Below, piece after piece: positions 1-6,835 of a stretch of DNA of 16,937 nucleotides. The stretch is taken from the NCBI GenBank assembly GCA_009705865.1, contig WLSJ01000020.1, positions 1-16,937 of the forward strand, in the 5' to 3' direction. Below the pieces are notes generated by a model that ran no database searches, was not told where the DNA came from, and saw only the letters and a program-made list of their open reading frames with translations. This stretch comes from Actinomycetota bacterium. GTDB lineage: Bacteria > Actinomycetota > Acidimicrobiia > Acidimicrobiales > Ilumatobacteraceae. Each line of letters opens with the position of its first letter. Position 1 is the first letter of the stretch. A program made the position numbers and the translations under genes.

Positions 1-280
1 ACCGAGCAACTTGATCATTATTGGTCGGTATGTGTTGACGCCTGATGTGTTTGACGCCATTGATGCACTGAAGCCACATGCCAATGGGGAACTGCAACTC
101 ACCGATGCATTGCGCGCACAGTCACAGCGTTCGCCATTAACTGGAATGTTGAACAGGTCACAACGATGGGATACAGGCACGCCAATGGGTTGGTTAACTG
201 CTGTTGTTGATATTGCTTTAACGCGACCTGACATTGAGCCAGGTTTTCGCGCATGGCTGACGCAACGCCTGGGCGACTAG
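1..280 (+). CDS. galU: UTP--glucose-1-phosphate uridylyltransferase, C-terminal fragment
   Basis: This enzyme makes UDP-glucose from UTP and glucose-1-phosphate in the cytoplasm, feeding cell-wall and polysaccharide synthesis. Only the C-terminal end is present (about 92 residues). The frame is open at base 2 and begins PSNL before an internal TTG at 11, so the gene starts upstream of the window. The stretch IIIGRYVLTPDVFDAI followed by GELQLTDAL is the family signature, and the tail WDTGTPMGWLTAV with a following RAWL is the usual GalU ending. The stop overlaps the stop of the convergent downstream gene in the palindrome CTAG at 277-280. In many Actinobacteria galU lies just upstream of a moeA-type gene, as here. 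Sure of the family; the catalytic N-terminal half cannot be inspected. Confidence 0.9.
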   Translation, partial: PSNLIIIGRYVLTPDVFDAIDALKPHANGELQLTDALRAQSQRSPLTGMLNRSQRWDTGTPMGWLTAVVDIALTRPDIEPGFRAWLTQRLGD

Positions 281-840
281 TTATCGCGGTCGCGACGAAA
301 CATCTTGTGTTCGTCGAGAACTAAACCGAATTCATCAACTGTTGCTGCGTGTTGTTCACCAGTCAATAGTGATGTGTATTCCCATGCATGTTCATCGTGA
401 CGTGTGTAGCGCTGTGGAGTTTTTACAACACCAAGAGTATCGACATTGATGGTGATGACCTGCAGATCAGCTGTGTGGCCAACTTGTAATGGCAAACGAT
501 GCGTGATGATTGAATTCGTAAACGGCGTGCCTGCGAAATCAATGTCGACGCAACCGTCAAGTTCTGTACGATGCTCGCCATTCATTTCGCCCCACTGTCC
601 ATGACCATCTGTTGCAAGCCACAGGTCGGGTTCTGGCAAGTCGCGAAACAACAACATTTGTTGCACCACCCATGATGCAGACATACGCACCACGGCGACT
701 GCTTTGTCAGCAAGTAGTCCGATTTCTGCAGTCCAGCCTTCGTTTTCCCAACGCAAATCAACAGAACTGCCAGGCGAACCATCCCACCGAGACCATGCAA
801 CCTGATGGCCTGACGAAGAAGGGGCCTTGTACAACGACAT
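277..840 (-). CDS. Putative glycolipid-binding family protein (PF06475-like)
   Basis: A 187-residue soluble protein with no visible signal peptide or membrane segment. It resembles the 'putative glycolipid-binding' family: a tryptophan-rich opening (VAWSRWDG), a central region with LDGCVDIDFAGTPFTNS, and the characteristic PQRYTR motif before a beta-rich C-terminus ending FGLVLDEHKMFRRD. The biochemical role of that family is not established, so the name is structural rather than functional. The ATG at 840 was chosen because family similarity starts immediately after it. A longer frame to 1035 would run through moeA and looks like noise. The gene is convergent with galU (overlapping CTAG stops) and divergent from moeA with about 40 bases between them. 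Confidence 0.7.
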   Translation of the reverse strand: MSLYKAPSSSGHQVAWSRWDGSPGSSVDLRWENEGWTAEIGLLADKAVAVVRMSASWVVQQMLLFRDLPEPDLWLATDGHGQWGEMNGEHRTELDGCVDIDFAGTPFTNSIITHRLPLQVGHTADLQVITINVDTLGVVKTPQRYTRHDEHAWEYTSLLTGEQHAATVDEFGLVLDEHKMFRRDRDN

Positions 841-879
841 GTAATAGGTATATCGCAGGAATGGACTGAAAAGTGGCAG

Positions 880-2160
880 GTGGCGTCGTTCACAGGTACC
901 GTTTCGCCCATGACTCCACTGCACGACGTTCGCGCCATGGTGTTGGCCCGTTGTGCGGTTGGCACCCCGATGCGAGTTGCGCGAGCTGATGCTGCCAATT
1001 GCATCCTTGCGCACGATGTCGTGGCAGCAGAACAAGTGCCGCCGTTTGCAAACACTGCAGTTGATGGTTATGCCGTGCGCTCAGTTGACATAGCCAATGT
1101 TCCTGTTGTGTTGCGAGTGATTGGTGAACTTGCTGCTGGTGCAGCACCCACTATTGCGGTCACTGAAGGAACTGCGATTCGAATTATGACCGGCGCACCA
1201 ATTCCGGATGGTTGCGATTGTGTTGTGATGGTGGAAGACACTGAACGTGTTGGCACAGACAGTGTGAATATTCTGAAATCAGTTCCGGTTGGTGCTGCAA
1301 TTCGCGCTGCTGGTTCTGATGTTGCTGTGGGTGCAACTGTTGTTTCTGCCGGCATGCGTGTGACCCCGATGATTGAAGGCGTGTTGGCCAGTATCAATGC
1401 GACTCATGTTGTGGTGTACCCACGCGTGAAGGTGGGCGTGCTTTCTACAGGTGACGAATTAGTAGATGATGGTTCGCCACTTGCGCTTGGACAGATTCGT
1501 GAATCGAATCGCACCATGCTTATGCGCATTGTTGAAGAAGCGGGCGCAACCGCGGTTGACCTTGGCATTATCCGTGACAATGAAGATGACCTTGAAGCCG
1601 CATTGCGCAATGCAGTCGGTGCAGTCGGTTGTGACGCACTGGTAACAAGTGGTGGCGTCAGCATGGGTGACTATGACATTGTGAAAGCAGTGTTGTCGCG
1701 TATTGCAGATATGAACTGGGTGCAAGTGGCAATGAAGCCTGCAAAGCCATTTGCGTTCGGAACCCTTGCTAATCCATCTGGTGTGCAGATTCCGATATTC
1801 GGTTTGCCCGGAAACCCTGTGTCATCGTTAGTGAGTTTTGAACTTCTTGCGCGACCAGCGCTGCGCACCATGATGGGTTTTGGTACTGCTGCTCACAGAC
1901 CAGAAGTGTTGGCAATTTCTGATGATGCAGTGAAACGTCAACCAGATGGCAAAGTGCATTTTGATCGTGTGCATGCATCGTGGGGTTCTGATGGTCGAGT
2001 GCATGTCAGCCGCAAGTCTGAACAGGGAAGCCATCAGTTGGCCACCACAGCTGTTGCAAACGCCCTGATGGTAGTGCCAGACGGCAACGGCCTGGAAGCA
2101 GGGGACTCAGTATTGATTACTTTCCTTGGTGCTGACGCTGGGCCAACGGCTGCCAAGTAG
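880..2160 (+). CDS. moeA: Molybdopterin molybdenumtransferase (MoeA / gephyrin-like)
   Basis: MoeA inserts molybdate into adenylylated molybdopterin, the last step of molybdenum cofactor synthesis. The 426-residue protein has the full domain order: N-terminal PPFANTAVDGYAVRS; then RIMTGAPIPDGCDCVVMVE; the MogA-like core with STGDEL, ESNRTML and SGGVSMGDYD; then KPAKPFAFGTL and GLPGNPVS (residues 308-315); and a C-terminal beta domain. The GTG at 880 gives the longest frame. An ATG at 910 (MTPLHDVRAMVL) matches where homologues usually begin, and neither start has a clear ribosome binding site. moaA follows after 31 bases, so the two are probably co-transcribed. In Corynebacteriales a MoeA paralogue called Glp works in cell division with the membrane protein GlpR, and a GlpR/SepX-like gene lies at 6836-7408. 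Sequence alone does not separate the two roles. Confidence 0.93.
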   Translation: MASFTGTVSPMTPLHDVRAMVLARCAVGTPMRVARADAANCILAHDVVAAEQVPPFANTAVDGYAVRSVDIANVPVVLRVIGELAAGAAPTIAVTEGTAIRIMTGAPIPDGCDCVVMVEDTERVGTDSVNILKSVPVGAAIRAAGSDVAVGATVVSAGMRVTPMIEGVLASINATHVVVYPRVKVGVLSTGDELVDDGSPLALGQIRESNRTMLMRIVEEAGATAVDLGIIRDNEDDLEAALRNAVGAVGCDALVTSGGVSMGDYDIVKAVLSRIADMNWVQVAMKPAKPFAFGTLANPSGVQIPIFGLPGNPVSSLVSFELLARPALRTMMGFGTAAHRPEVLAISDDAVKRQPDGKVHFDRVHASWGSDGRVHVSRKSEQGSHQLATTAVANALMVVPDGNGLEAGDSVLITFLGADAGPTAAK

Positions 2161-2191
2161 TCACAAGTTGATTACTGCGTAGGATTGCCCC

Positions 2192-3190
2192 ATGGATCTT
2201 GTTGACAGCTTTGGGCGTGTGGTGCGTGACCTGCGTATCTCTGTCACCGATCGTTGCAATTTCCGCTGCACCTATTGCATGCCTGCTGAGGGCATGACAT
2301 GGCTTGACCGTGCCGAAGTTCTGACTTATGAAGAGATTGAACGCGTTGCTCGTATTTGTGTAGAGAAGTTTGGTGTTGACAGTTTGCGTCTCACCGGTGG
2401 CGAGCCAACTGTGCGTGCACATTTGCCGCAACTTATTTCAAAGCTTGCGGCGTTGCGTCTGCCAGATGGCACGAAGCCCGACATTGCACTCACCACAAAT
2501 GGCGCGACTCTGCGCAACATTGCTGTGGAATTGCGCGATGCAGGCCTTGACCGCATCAATGTCAGCATGGACAGCTTGAAGCCGGAACGATTCTTTGCCA
2601 TGACACGCCGTGATGAACTACATAATGTGCTGGCCGGAATTGCAGAAGCACAAGTAGCTGGGTTTTCACCAATGAAGGTGAACGCAGTTGTTGAACGCGG
2701 TGCAAATGACGACGAAATTCTTGACCTTGTTCGTTATGGCCGCGACAACAATGTGGAAGTGCGTTTTATTGAGTTCATGCCGCTTGATGCCACTAATGAA
2801 TGGGAACGCAACAAAGTTGTTAGCCAAGATGAGATAGTTGCAACCATTGCTGCAGAGTTCCCACTTGAACTGATGCCAGCACGTGGCGCGGCCCCAGCAG
2901 ACCGTTGGCGTTTCCTTGATGGCAAGGGAACAGTTGGCGTTATTCCTAGTGTCACTCACCCGTTCTGTGGTGATTGTGATCGCGTGCGTCTTACGTCTGA
3001 CGGACAATTCCGCACGTGTCTGTTTGCTACTGATGAATCTGACATTCGTGCGTTGTTGCGCAATGGTGGAACAGATGACGAAATTGCAGAACTGATTCAA
3101 GTTGCTGTTGGTGCCAAATGGGCCGGACATCAAATCAATCAGGTGAATTTCATTAGACCGAATCGGTCAATGAGCCAGATCGGCGGGTAA
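2192..3190 (+). CDS. moaA: GTP 3',8-cyclase (radical SAM, molybdenum cofactor)
   Basis: MoaA converts GTP to 3',8-cyclo-GTP, the first committed step of molybdopterin synthesis, using two [4Fe-4S] clusters. The 332-residue protein has the N-terminal radical-SAM CxxxCxxC motif (C22, C26, C29 in RCNFRCTYC), the SAM-binding LTGGEP, and the C-terminal cluster cysteines C259, C262 and C276 in the segment running from FCGDCDRVRL to FRTC. It ends in the Gly-Gly dipeptide (MSQIGG) that is conserved and functionally important in MoaA. The ATG at 2192 is preceded by AGGA at 2181-2184 with good spacing. Its substrate partner MoaC is encoded further along at 6176. The next gene starts 4 bases after the stop, suggesting one transcript. 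Confidence 0.96.
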   Translation: MDLVDSFGRVVRDLRISVTDRCNFRCTYCMPAEGMTWLDRAEVLTYEEIERVARICVEKFGVDSLRLTGGEPTVRAHLPQLISKLAALRLPDGTKPDIALTTNGATLRNIAVELRDAGLDRINVSMDSLKPERFFAMTRRDELHNVLAGIAEAQVAGFSPMKVNAVVERGANDDEILDLVRYGRDNNVEVRFIEFMPLDATNEWERNKVVSQDEIVATIAAEFPLELMPARGAAPADRWRFLDGKGTVGVIPSVTHPFCGDCDRVRLTSDGQFRTCLFATDESDIRALLRNGGTDDEIAELIQVAVGAKWAGHQINQVNFIRPNRSMSQIGG

Positions 3191-3194
3191 CACC

Positions 3195-3992
3195 ATGTCG
3201 CATGACCCCACTGGTGAATTAGCAAACATTCGCGTGCTCGTTGAGATCGACGGGGCAGTTGCAACGTTGACATTGAATAGGCCAGACAAACGCAATGCCA
3301 TCAACATGGGAATGTGGGCAAGCATTGATGCACAAGTGACTGCATTGGCAACGAATCCAGACGTGCGAATTCTTGTGGTGCGTGGCAGCGGAGATCATTT
3401 CTGTGCAGGTGCCGACATTACGGAACTTACGAACGGTCCTGGCGGAGAATATGCGCGGATTAACTGGGCAGCAGAAGAAGCATTGGCTAATTTTCCTGGG
3501 CCAACCATTGCTGTGATTCGCGGTAACTGTGTGGGTGGAGGCGTTTCTATTGCAACCGCATGCGACCTGCGGCTTAGTAGCGAAGACGCGGTGTTTGGCA
3601 TTACGCCAGCCAAGTTGGGCATTGTGTATCCCACTAATGCGTTAGAGCGTGCAGTGCGAGTGATTGGTGGGTCGGCTGCCAAACATCTGATGTACACAGG
3701 CGAACTGATTGATGCAACACGCGCATTGCGCATTGGTCTGATTGATGAATTGCTATCTACGACCGCACTTGATGCGCGCGTTGATGAACTTGTCACTGTT
3801 CTTCTTGAGCGTTCTTCGCTGACGCAAGTGGCCAGTAAGGCCATGATCGATGAAGTGGTGCGCGAAGGAAAAGTTAAGCCAAAGACCACTTTGCAGTGGG
3901 AAACCGAAATGGATAAGAGCGGCGAAGTACGCGAAGGTGTTGCTGCGTTCTTAGCAAAGCGCCCCGTGCGCTGGCCGTGGCGCCGCCACTAG
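3195..3992 (+). CDS. Enoyl-CoA hydratase/isomerase (crotonase) family protein lacking both catalytic glutamates
   Basis: A 265-residue crotonase-fold protein. The N-terminal strand VATLTLNRPDKRNA and the oxyanion-hole segments FCAGADI and GNCVGGGVS are present, so it should bind acyl-CoA. By eye alignment to rat enoyl-CoA hydratase, the two catalytic glutamates are replaced: GGGVSIATACD has Ser where Glu144 sits, and ITPAKLGIVYP has Ala at Glu164. It has a tyrosine (Y145, LGIVYP) at the position of the active-site Tyr in E. coli methylmalonyl-CoA decarboxylase (LGVPY), but an Ala in CAGAD where that enzyme has His. Hydratase activity is therefore doubtful; decarboxylase, hydrolase or isomerase are alternatives. 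It begins 4 bases after moaA. Its stop overlaps that of the convergent next gene (CTAG, 3989-3992). The link to cofactor synthesis is probably only positional. Confidence 0.85.
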   Translation: MSHDPTGELANIRVLVEIDGAVATLTLNRPDKRNAINMGMWASIDAQVTALATNPDVRILVVRGSGDHFCAGADITELTNGPGGEYARINWAAEEALANFPGPTIAVIRGNCVGGGVSIATACDLRLSSEDAVFGITPAKLGIVYPTNALERAVRVIGGSAAKHLMYTGELIDATRALRIGLIDELLSTTALDARVDELVTVLLERSSLTQVASKAMIDEVVREGKVKPKTTLQWETEMDKSGEVREGVAAFLAKRPVRWPWRRH

Positions 3993-5356
3993 TTCTGCAC
4001 TTGCAGAATCGCTTCGAAGCCACCAAGAACATCGCTGACATCGCGAAAGCCGTTGGCACGCAGCACACTTGCAGCAATTGAAGACCTATAACCGCCTGCG
4101 CAATACACAACGGTAGGAACAAGTGGGTTTAGTTCTGTGAGTCGCTTACGTAATTGCGATACGGGGATATTTGAAGCATCAGGCAAGTGGTTTATTGCGT
4201 ATTCGCCATCGCCGCGTACATCGACTACTTGCAGATCGTCTACTTCTTGGCGTCGTTGAGCGAACTCTTGAGCCGTTAGCCGTGATGCGCGACCAACTTC
4301 ACTAGGAACATCAGCCAGGTTGTCTGCAATGAAAGACCCAACAACACGGTCATAACCAATTCGGGCAAGGCGTACTTTTGCTTCTAGTTCCATTCCGACA
4401 TCAGTGATGATGACAATGTCTTCGTCTGGTCTGATTACCGAGCCCGCATATTCTGCGTACCTGCCAGCAAGACCTACGTTCACTGAACCATGTAGATGCC
4501 CTGCAGCGAAGAACTGTGATTCACGCGTGTCAATGATCTGTAAACCACGATCACGCGCATCAAGCAGTTGAGTGATGGTCAGCGCAGTTGGTGAGACATG
4601 CTCGTCAAGAGTTTCGCGATTCTTCTGGTTCAACACGGCGTCGTAGATGAAATAGCCGGGAGCCTCTGGTTGGCCTTCTGTAACTGCAGCAACGAATAAA
4701 TCAGCATTAGTAAATTGCAATGCGTAGTTATTACGACGCTGTTCACCCATTGTGGATGAAGTTTCTGTTGACAGGTTCTTGCCACATGCACTGCCTGCGC
4801 CGTGGGCAGGGAATACGCGGGTGGGGTCTGGCAATGTCAGCAGTTTGTTCTGAATTGATGCGAACAACATATGTCCAAGTTCGTCTGCAGTTTTTCCGAC
4901 GCTGACAAGAAGGTCGGGACGTCCAACATCACCAATAAACAAAGTGTCACCTGTCAGTACGCCGTAGGGGACTGCGTCGCCGTCATGTTCATAGACAACA
5001 AATGACGCTGACTCCGGGGTGTGCCCTGGAGTGAGGCGAGTCTCGATTACAACTTCGCCGAGCACGATGCGTTCACCGTCTGCAAGAAGGTGAGCTGCAA
5101 ATTGTGGTTTAGCTTTCGCGCCATAACAAATTTTCGCACCGGTTGCTTTGGCAAGTTCAAGATGACCAGACAGAAAGTCTGCATGAAAATGCGTTTCAAG
5201 AACATGGGTAATTGTGAGATTCAATTCACGTGCGCGATCAAGGTATTGGGCAATGTCACGTTGCGGGTCAACAACTACTGCGTGCCCGGTGGTCTGGTCG
5301 CCCACAAGGTACGAAGCGTGGGATAAGCATTCAAGATAAAACTGTTCAAAGATCAT
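3989..5356 (-). CDS. cstB: CstB-like persulfide dioxygenase / rhodanese fusion
   Basis: A 455-residue cytoplasmic fusion. Residues 1-250 are an ETHE1-type metallo-beta-lactamase domain: THFHAD gives H56, H58 and D60; LTPGHTPES gives H112; LTGDTLFIGDVGRPD gives D137. H56, H112 and D137 are the likely iron ligands by family analogy. Residues 257-345 form a rhodanese-like domain that lacks its cysteine (Ile317 at that place). Residues 358-455 are an intact rhodanese with C419 in VVYCAGGYRSS. This dioxygenase / pseudo-rhodanese / rhodanese order is that of staphylococcal CstB, which oxidises low-molecular-weight persulfides and yields thiosulfate. The ATG at 5356 starts the conserved MIFEQFYLECLSHASYLV; a longer frame to 5542 would overlap the divergent regulator. 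The shared operator at 5384-5399 suggests control by that repressor. The name rests on architecture and context. Confidence 0.88.
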   Translation of the reverse strand: MIFEQFYLECLSHASYLVGDQTTGHAVVVDPQRDIAQYLDRARELNLTITHVLETHFHADFLSGHLELAKATGAKICYGAKAKPQFAAHLLADGERIVLGEVVIETRLTPGHTPESASFVVYEHDGDAVPYGVLTGDTLFIGDVGRPDLLVSVGKTADELGHMLFASIQNKLLTLPDPTRVFPAHGAGSACGKNLSTETSSTMGEQRRNNYALQFTNADLFVAAVTEGQPEAPGYFIYDAVLNQKNRETLDEHVSPTALTITQLLDARDRGLQIIDTRESQFFAAGHLHGSVNVGLAGRYAEYAGSVIRPDEDIVIITDVGMELEAKVRLARIGYDRVVGSFIADNLADVPSEVGRASRLTAQEFAQRRQEVDDLQVVDVRGDGEYAINHLPDASNIPVSQLRKRLTELNPLVPTVVYCAGGYRSSIAASVLRANGFRDVSDVLGGFEAILQVQN

Positions 5357-5383
5357 GGGGTTCCATTTCCGGGTACCCTCATG

Positions 5384-5399
5384 ATACCCTAAGGGGTAT
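5384..5399. promoter_or_regulatory. CsoR/CstR-family operator, perfect inverted repeat
   Basis: ATACCC-TAAG-GGGTAT is a perfect 6-4-6 inverted repeat in the 67-base space between the divergent cstB-like and cstR-like genes. It matches the TACCC...GGGTA type of operator bound by CsoR-family repressors. A second short palindrome, GGGTACCC at 5371-5378, lies alongside and may be a further binding site. The site is positioned to repress both genes. I could not assign a confident -35/-10 pair for either direction. Confidence 0.8.
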
Positions 5400-5423
5400 A
5401 CGTTTCGTTCCGAGGAGAATCCA

Positions 5424-5693
5424 GTGAAGCTTGAACAAGACATTCTTGATGGCCTACAGAAGCGTCTTGCCCGTATTGAGGGCCAGGTTCGTGCCGTGCG
5501 CAGCATGATTGAAGATGGTCGTGAATGCCGTGACATCATCACCCAAGTTTCTGCTGCCAGTACAGCGCTCGACCAAGTGGGCTTCCGTTTGTTGTCAGCT
5601 GGTCTTCAACAATGCCTGCAAGACCCTAAGCAGGCAAAGCGCGATGGCTTTGACCTTGAAGAAGTAGAAAAGCTATTTCTTAAACTCGCCTAG
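5424..5693 (+). CDS. cstR: CsoR-family repressor, CstR (persulfide sensor) type
   Basis: An 89-residue all-helical DNA-binding repressor of the CsoR/RcnR family (KRLARIEGQVRAVRSMIEDGRECRDIITQVSAASTAL by segments). The copper ligands of CsoR are Cys-x(n)-His-x3-Cys. Here C35 (RECRD) and C64 (LQQC) are kept but the histidine position is Gly60 (LLSAGLQQC). A two-cysteine, no-histidine pattern is that of CstR, which senses persulfides by cross-linking the cysteines, rather than copper-sensing CsoR or formaldehyde-sensing FrmR. The start is GTG at 5424, supported by GAGGAG at 5412-5417. It is divergent from the persulfide dioxygenase, with the operator between them, so autoregulation is likely. 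Family certain; the ligand is inferred from residues and neighbour. Confidence 0.87.
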   Translation: MKLEQDILDGLQKRLARIEGQVRAVRSMIEDGRECRDIITQVSAASTALDQVGFRLLSAGLQQCLQDPKQAKRDGFDLEEVEKLFLKLA

Positions 5694-5714
5694 CGTCAGC
5701 CATGCGCAGCACAC

Positions 5715-6104
5715 CTAGTTGAGTGACGCCACCATAAAGGTGACAAGTGCTCCGAGTATGCCAATGCCATAGGTGAGTGAAATACCAATCATCCATTTGG
5801 TGTTGGTTTCAATCTTCTGAGCCAGTTGGTCGATCCGATCGTCCAGCCTTGCTTCAAGTTTGTCGATTCGATCTTCGAGTTTGTCGATCCGTGCTTCAAG
5901 TTTGTCGACCCGTGCTTCGAGCCTGTCGAATCGTGCATCTAGCCTGTCGAATCGTGCTTCAAGTTTGTCGATATCGGCAGTACGTGCAACGTCGTACCAA
6001 CCGCCAGGTGGTAGGTGTTCGATCAAGGTGTTAGCCACTGCTTCTCCGACGTGAGTTCGTAATCCGGCAAGCATGTCCAGCCGGGCTGTATCGCTAATCG
6101 CCAT
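5715..6104 (-). CDS. Membrane-anchored coiled-coil protein with heptad repeats (CCDC90/DUF1640-like)
   Basis: A 129-residue protein of unknown function. Residues 1-40 hold a short globular head with HLPPGGWYDVA, a motif I associate with a group of actinobacterial coiled-coil proteins. Residues 45-100 form an unbroken heptad series (RLDARFD, RLEARVD, KLEARID and similar), with hydrophobic residues at I45, L48, F52, L55, F59, L62, V66, L69, I73, L76, I80, L83 and L87. Residues 104-126 (WMIGISLTYGIGILGALV and following) are a single transmembrane segment, so the coil probably faces the cytoplasm. The ATG at 6104 is preceded by AAAGGA; the frame also extends to 6164 but without family-like sequence. 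It is convergent with cstR and divergent from moaC. The overall plan recalls CCDC90/DUF1640 proteins, but no function should be assigned. Confidence 0.75.
   Translation of the reverse strand: MAISDTARLDMLAGLRTHVGEAVANTLIEHLPPGGWYDVARTADIDKLEARFDRLDARFDRLEARVDKLEARIDKLEDRIDKLEARLDDRIDQLAQKIETNTKWMIGISLTYGIGILGALVTFMVASLN
5861..5971. repeat. 21-bp tandem repeat within the coiled-coil gene
   Basis: The hexamer TGTCGA recurs at 5861, 5882, 5903, 5924, 5945 and 5966, exactly 21 bases apart, with related flanking sequence (for example GCTTCAAGTT or GCTTCGAGCC). Each unit encodes one heptad of the coiled coil on the minus strand. Degenerate units continue on the 5835-5860 side. Confidence 0.85.
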
Positions 6105-6175
6105 AGTAAATCCTTTCTGTGGTGAGTCAAAAGCAATGTGTGCGGGAGTGTGATTTTTAGGCATAACCTGACCAG

Positions 6176-6655
6176 ATGAGCGAGCCGACTTTTAGCCACC
6201 TCAATGAATCGGGTCAGGCCCACATGGTGAATGTGGGCGCCAAAGACATCACCAGTCGCCGGGCGGTTGCACGGTGCAACGTGCACATGTCGCCTGGCAC
6301 TTCGACAGCCATTGCGTCGGTGTCATTGCCCAAAGGTGATGTGCTCGCCACTGCCCGCATCGCAGGAATTCAGGCCGCAAAGAAAACCAGTGACCTCATT
6401 CCGCTCTGCCACCCACTGATGCTCAGTGCGGTCACCGTGAATCTTTCGGTGGGCGAGGGTGTTGTTGCCATCGAAGCAATTGTGGAAACAAGCGGACAGA
6501 CCGGCGTCGAGATGGAAGCCCTCACCGCATGCTCCGTTGCTGCGCTCACCATCTATGACATGTGCAAGAGCGCAGACAAAACCATGGTGATCGGTGAACT
6601 GGCCCTCTGGGAGAAGTCGGGTGGGCGCTCTGGCACCTTCCAACGCCCCGAATAA
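6176..6655 (+). CDS. moaC: Cyclic pyranopterin monophosphate synthase
   Basis: MoaC converts the MoaA product 3',8-cyclo-GTP to cyclic pyranopterin monophosphate. The 159-residue length is normal. Family motifs run in order: LNESGQAHMVNVG, TSRRAVA, LATARIAGIQAAKKTSDLIP, LCHPLMLSAV, GVEMEALTACSVAAL and TIYDMCKSADKTM. Catalytic residues by comparison with the E. coli enzyme include H79, E112/E114, D128 and K131, all present. The start is ATG at 6176, 71 bases from the divergent coiled-coil gene; I see no strong ribosome binding site. The gene is separated from moeA/moaA by the crotonase, the persulfide module and the coiled-coil gene. Confidence 0.96.
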   Translation: MSEPTFSHLNESGQAHMVNVGAKDITSRRAVARCNVHMSPGTSTAIASVSLPKGDVLATARIAGIQAAKKTSDLIPLCHPLMLSAVTVNLSVGEGVVAIEAIVETSGQTGVEMEALTACSVAALTIYDMCKSADKTMVIGELALWEKSGGRSGTFQRPE

Positions 6656-6711
6656 GGCCTCATTTTCCTGTGTGAAAAATGTCCTAATTGGTGATTTTTG
6701 CCCATTTTGAA

Positions 6712-6743
6712 GCCAAAACAGCACCTTTTTGGCCCCGTACGGG
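6712..6743. other. Pair of adjacent inverted repeats upstream of the SepX/GlpR-like gene
   Basis: GCCAAAA (6712-6718) pairs perfectly with TTTTGGC (6727-6733) around an 8-base loop, followed directly by the 10-base palindrome CCCGTACGGG (6734-6743). They lie in the 180-base gap between moaC and the next gene. No T-run follows, so this is not a standard intrinsic terminator. It could be a protein-binding region or an RNA structure in the leader. Confidence 0.35.
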
Positions 6744-6835
6744 CGGGAAAGGTCGCAGGGATGACAAATCCTCACTAGGCTTTCAGAAGTGTCTTAGGAC
6801 GCCCCTGTTCTCTACTCAAGGTAATTTTTTCGTAC

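Noticed and set aside
841..1035. Longer N-terminus for the glycolipid-binding-like protein
   Set aside because: The extension has no family similarity and lies over the 5' part of moeA; the ATG at 840 begins the recognisable domain.
2156..2176. Terminator or molybdenum-cofactor riboswitch between moeA and moaA
   Set aside because: An 8-bp stem with a 5-base loop can form (one G-T pair), but there is no T-run and the 31-base gap is too short for the riboswitch.
5357..5542. Longer N-terminus for the CstB-like protein
   Set aside because: It would cross the operator and overlap the divergent repressor gene; the ATG at 5356 opens the conserved sequence.
5424..5693. Copper sensor CsoR
   Set aside because: The His of the copper site is Gly60, no copper ATPase or chaperone is adjacent, and the divergent partner is a persulfide dioxygenase.
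5861..5971. CRISPR-like array
   Set aside because: The repeats are contiguous 21-bp units in coding sequence with no spacers.
5777..6054. Plus-strand frames with repetitive Arg/Ser/Cys-rich translations
   Set aside because: They are the complementary readings of the 21-bp repeats in the minus-strand coiled-coil gene, with no start-site or family support.
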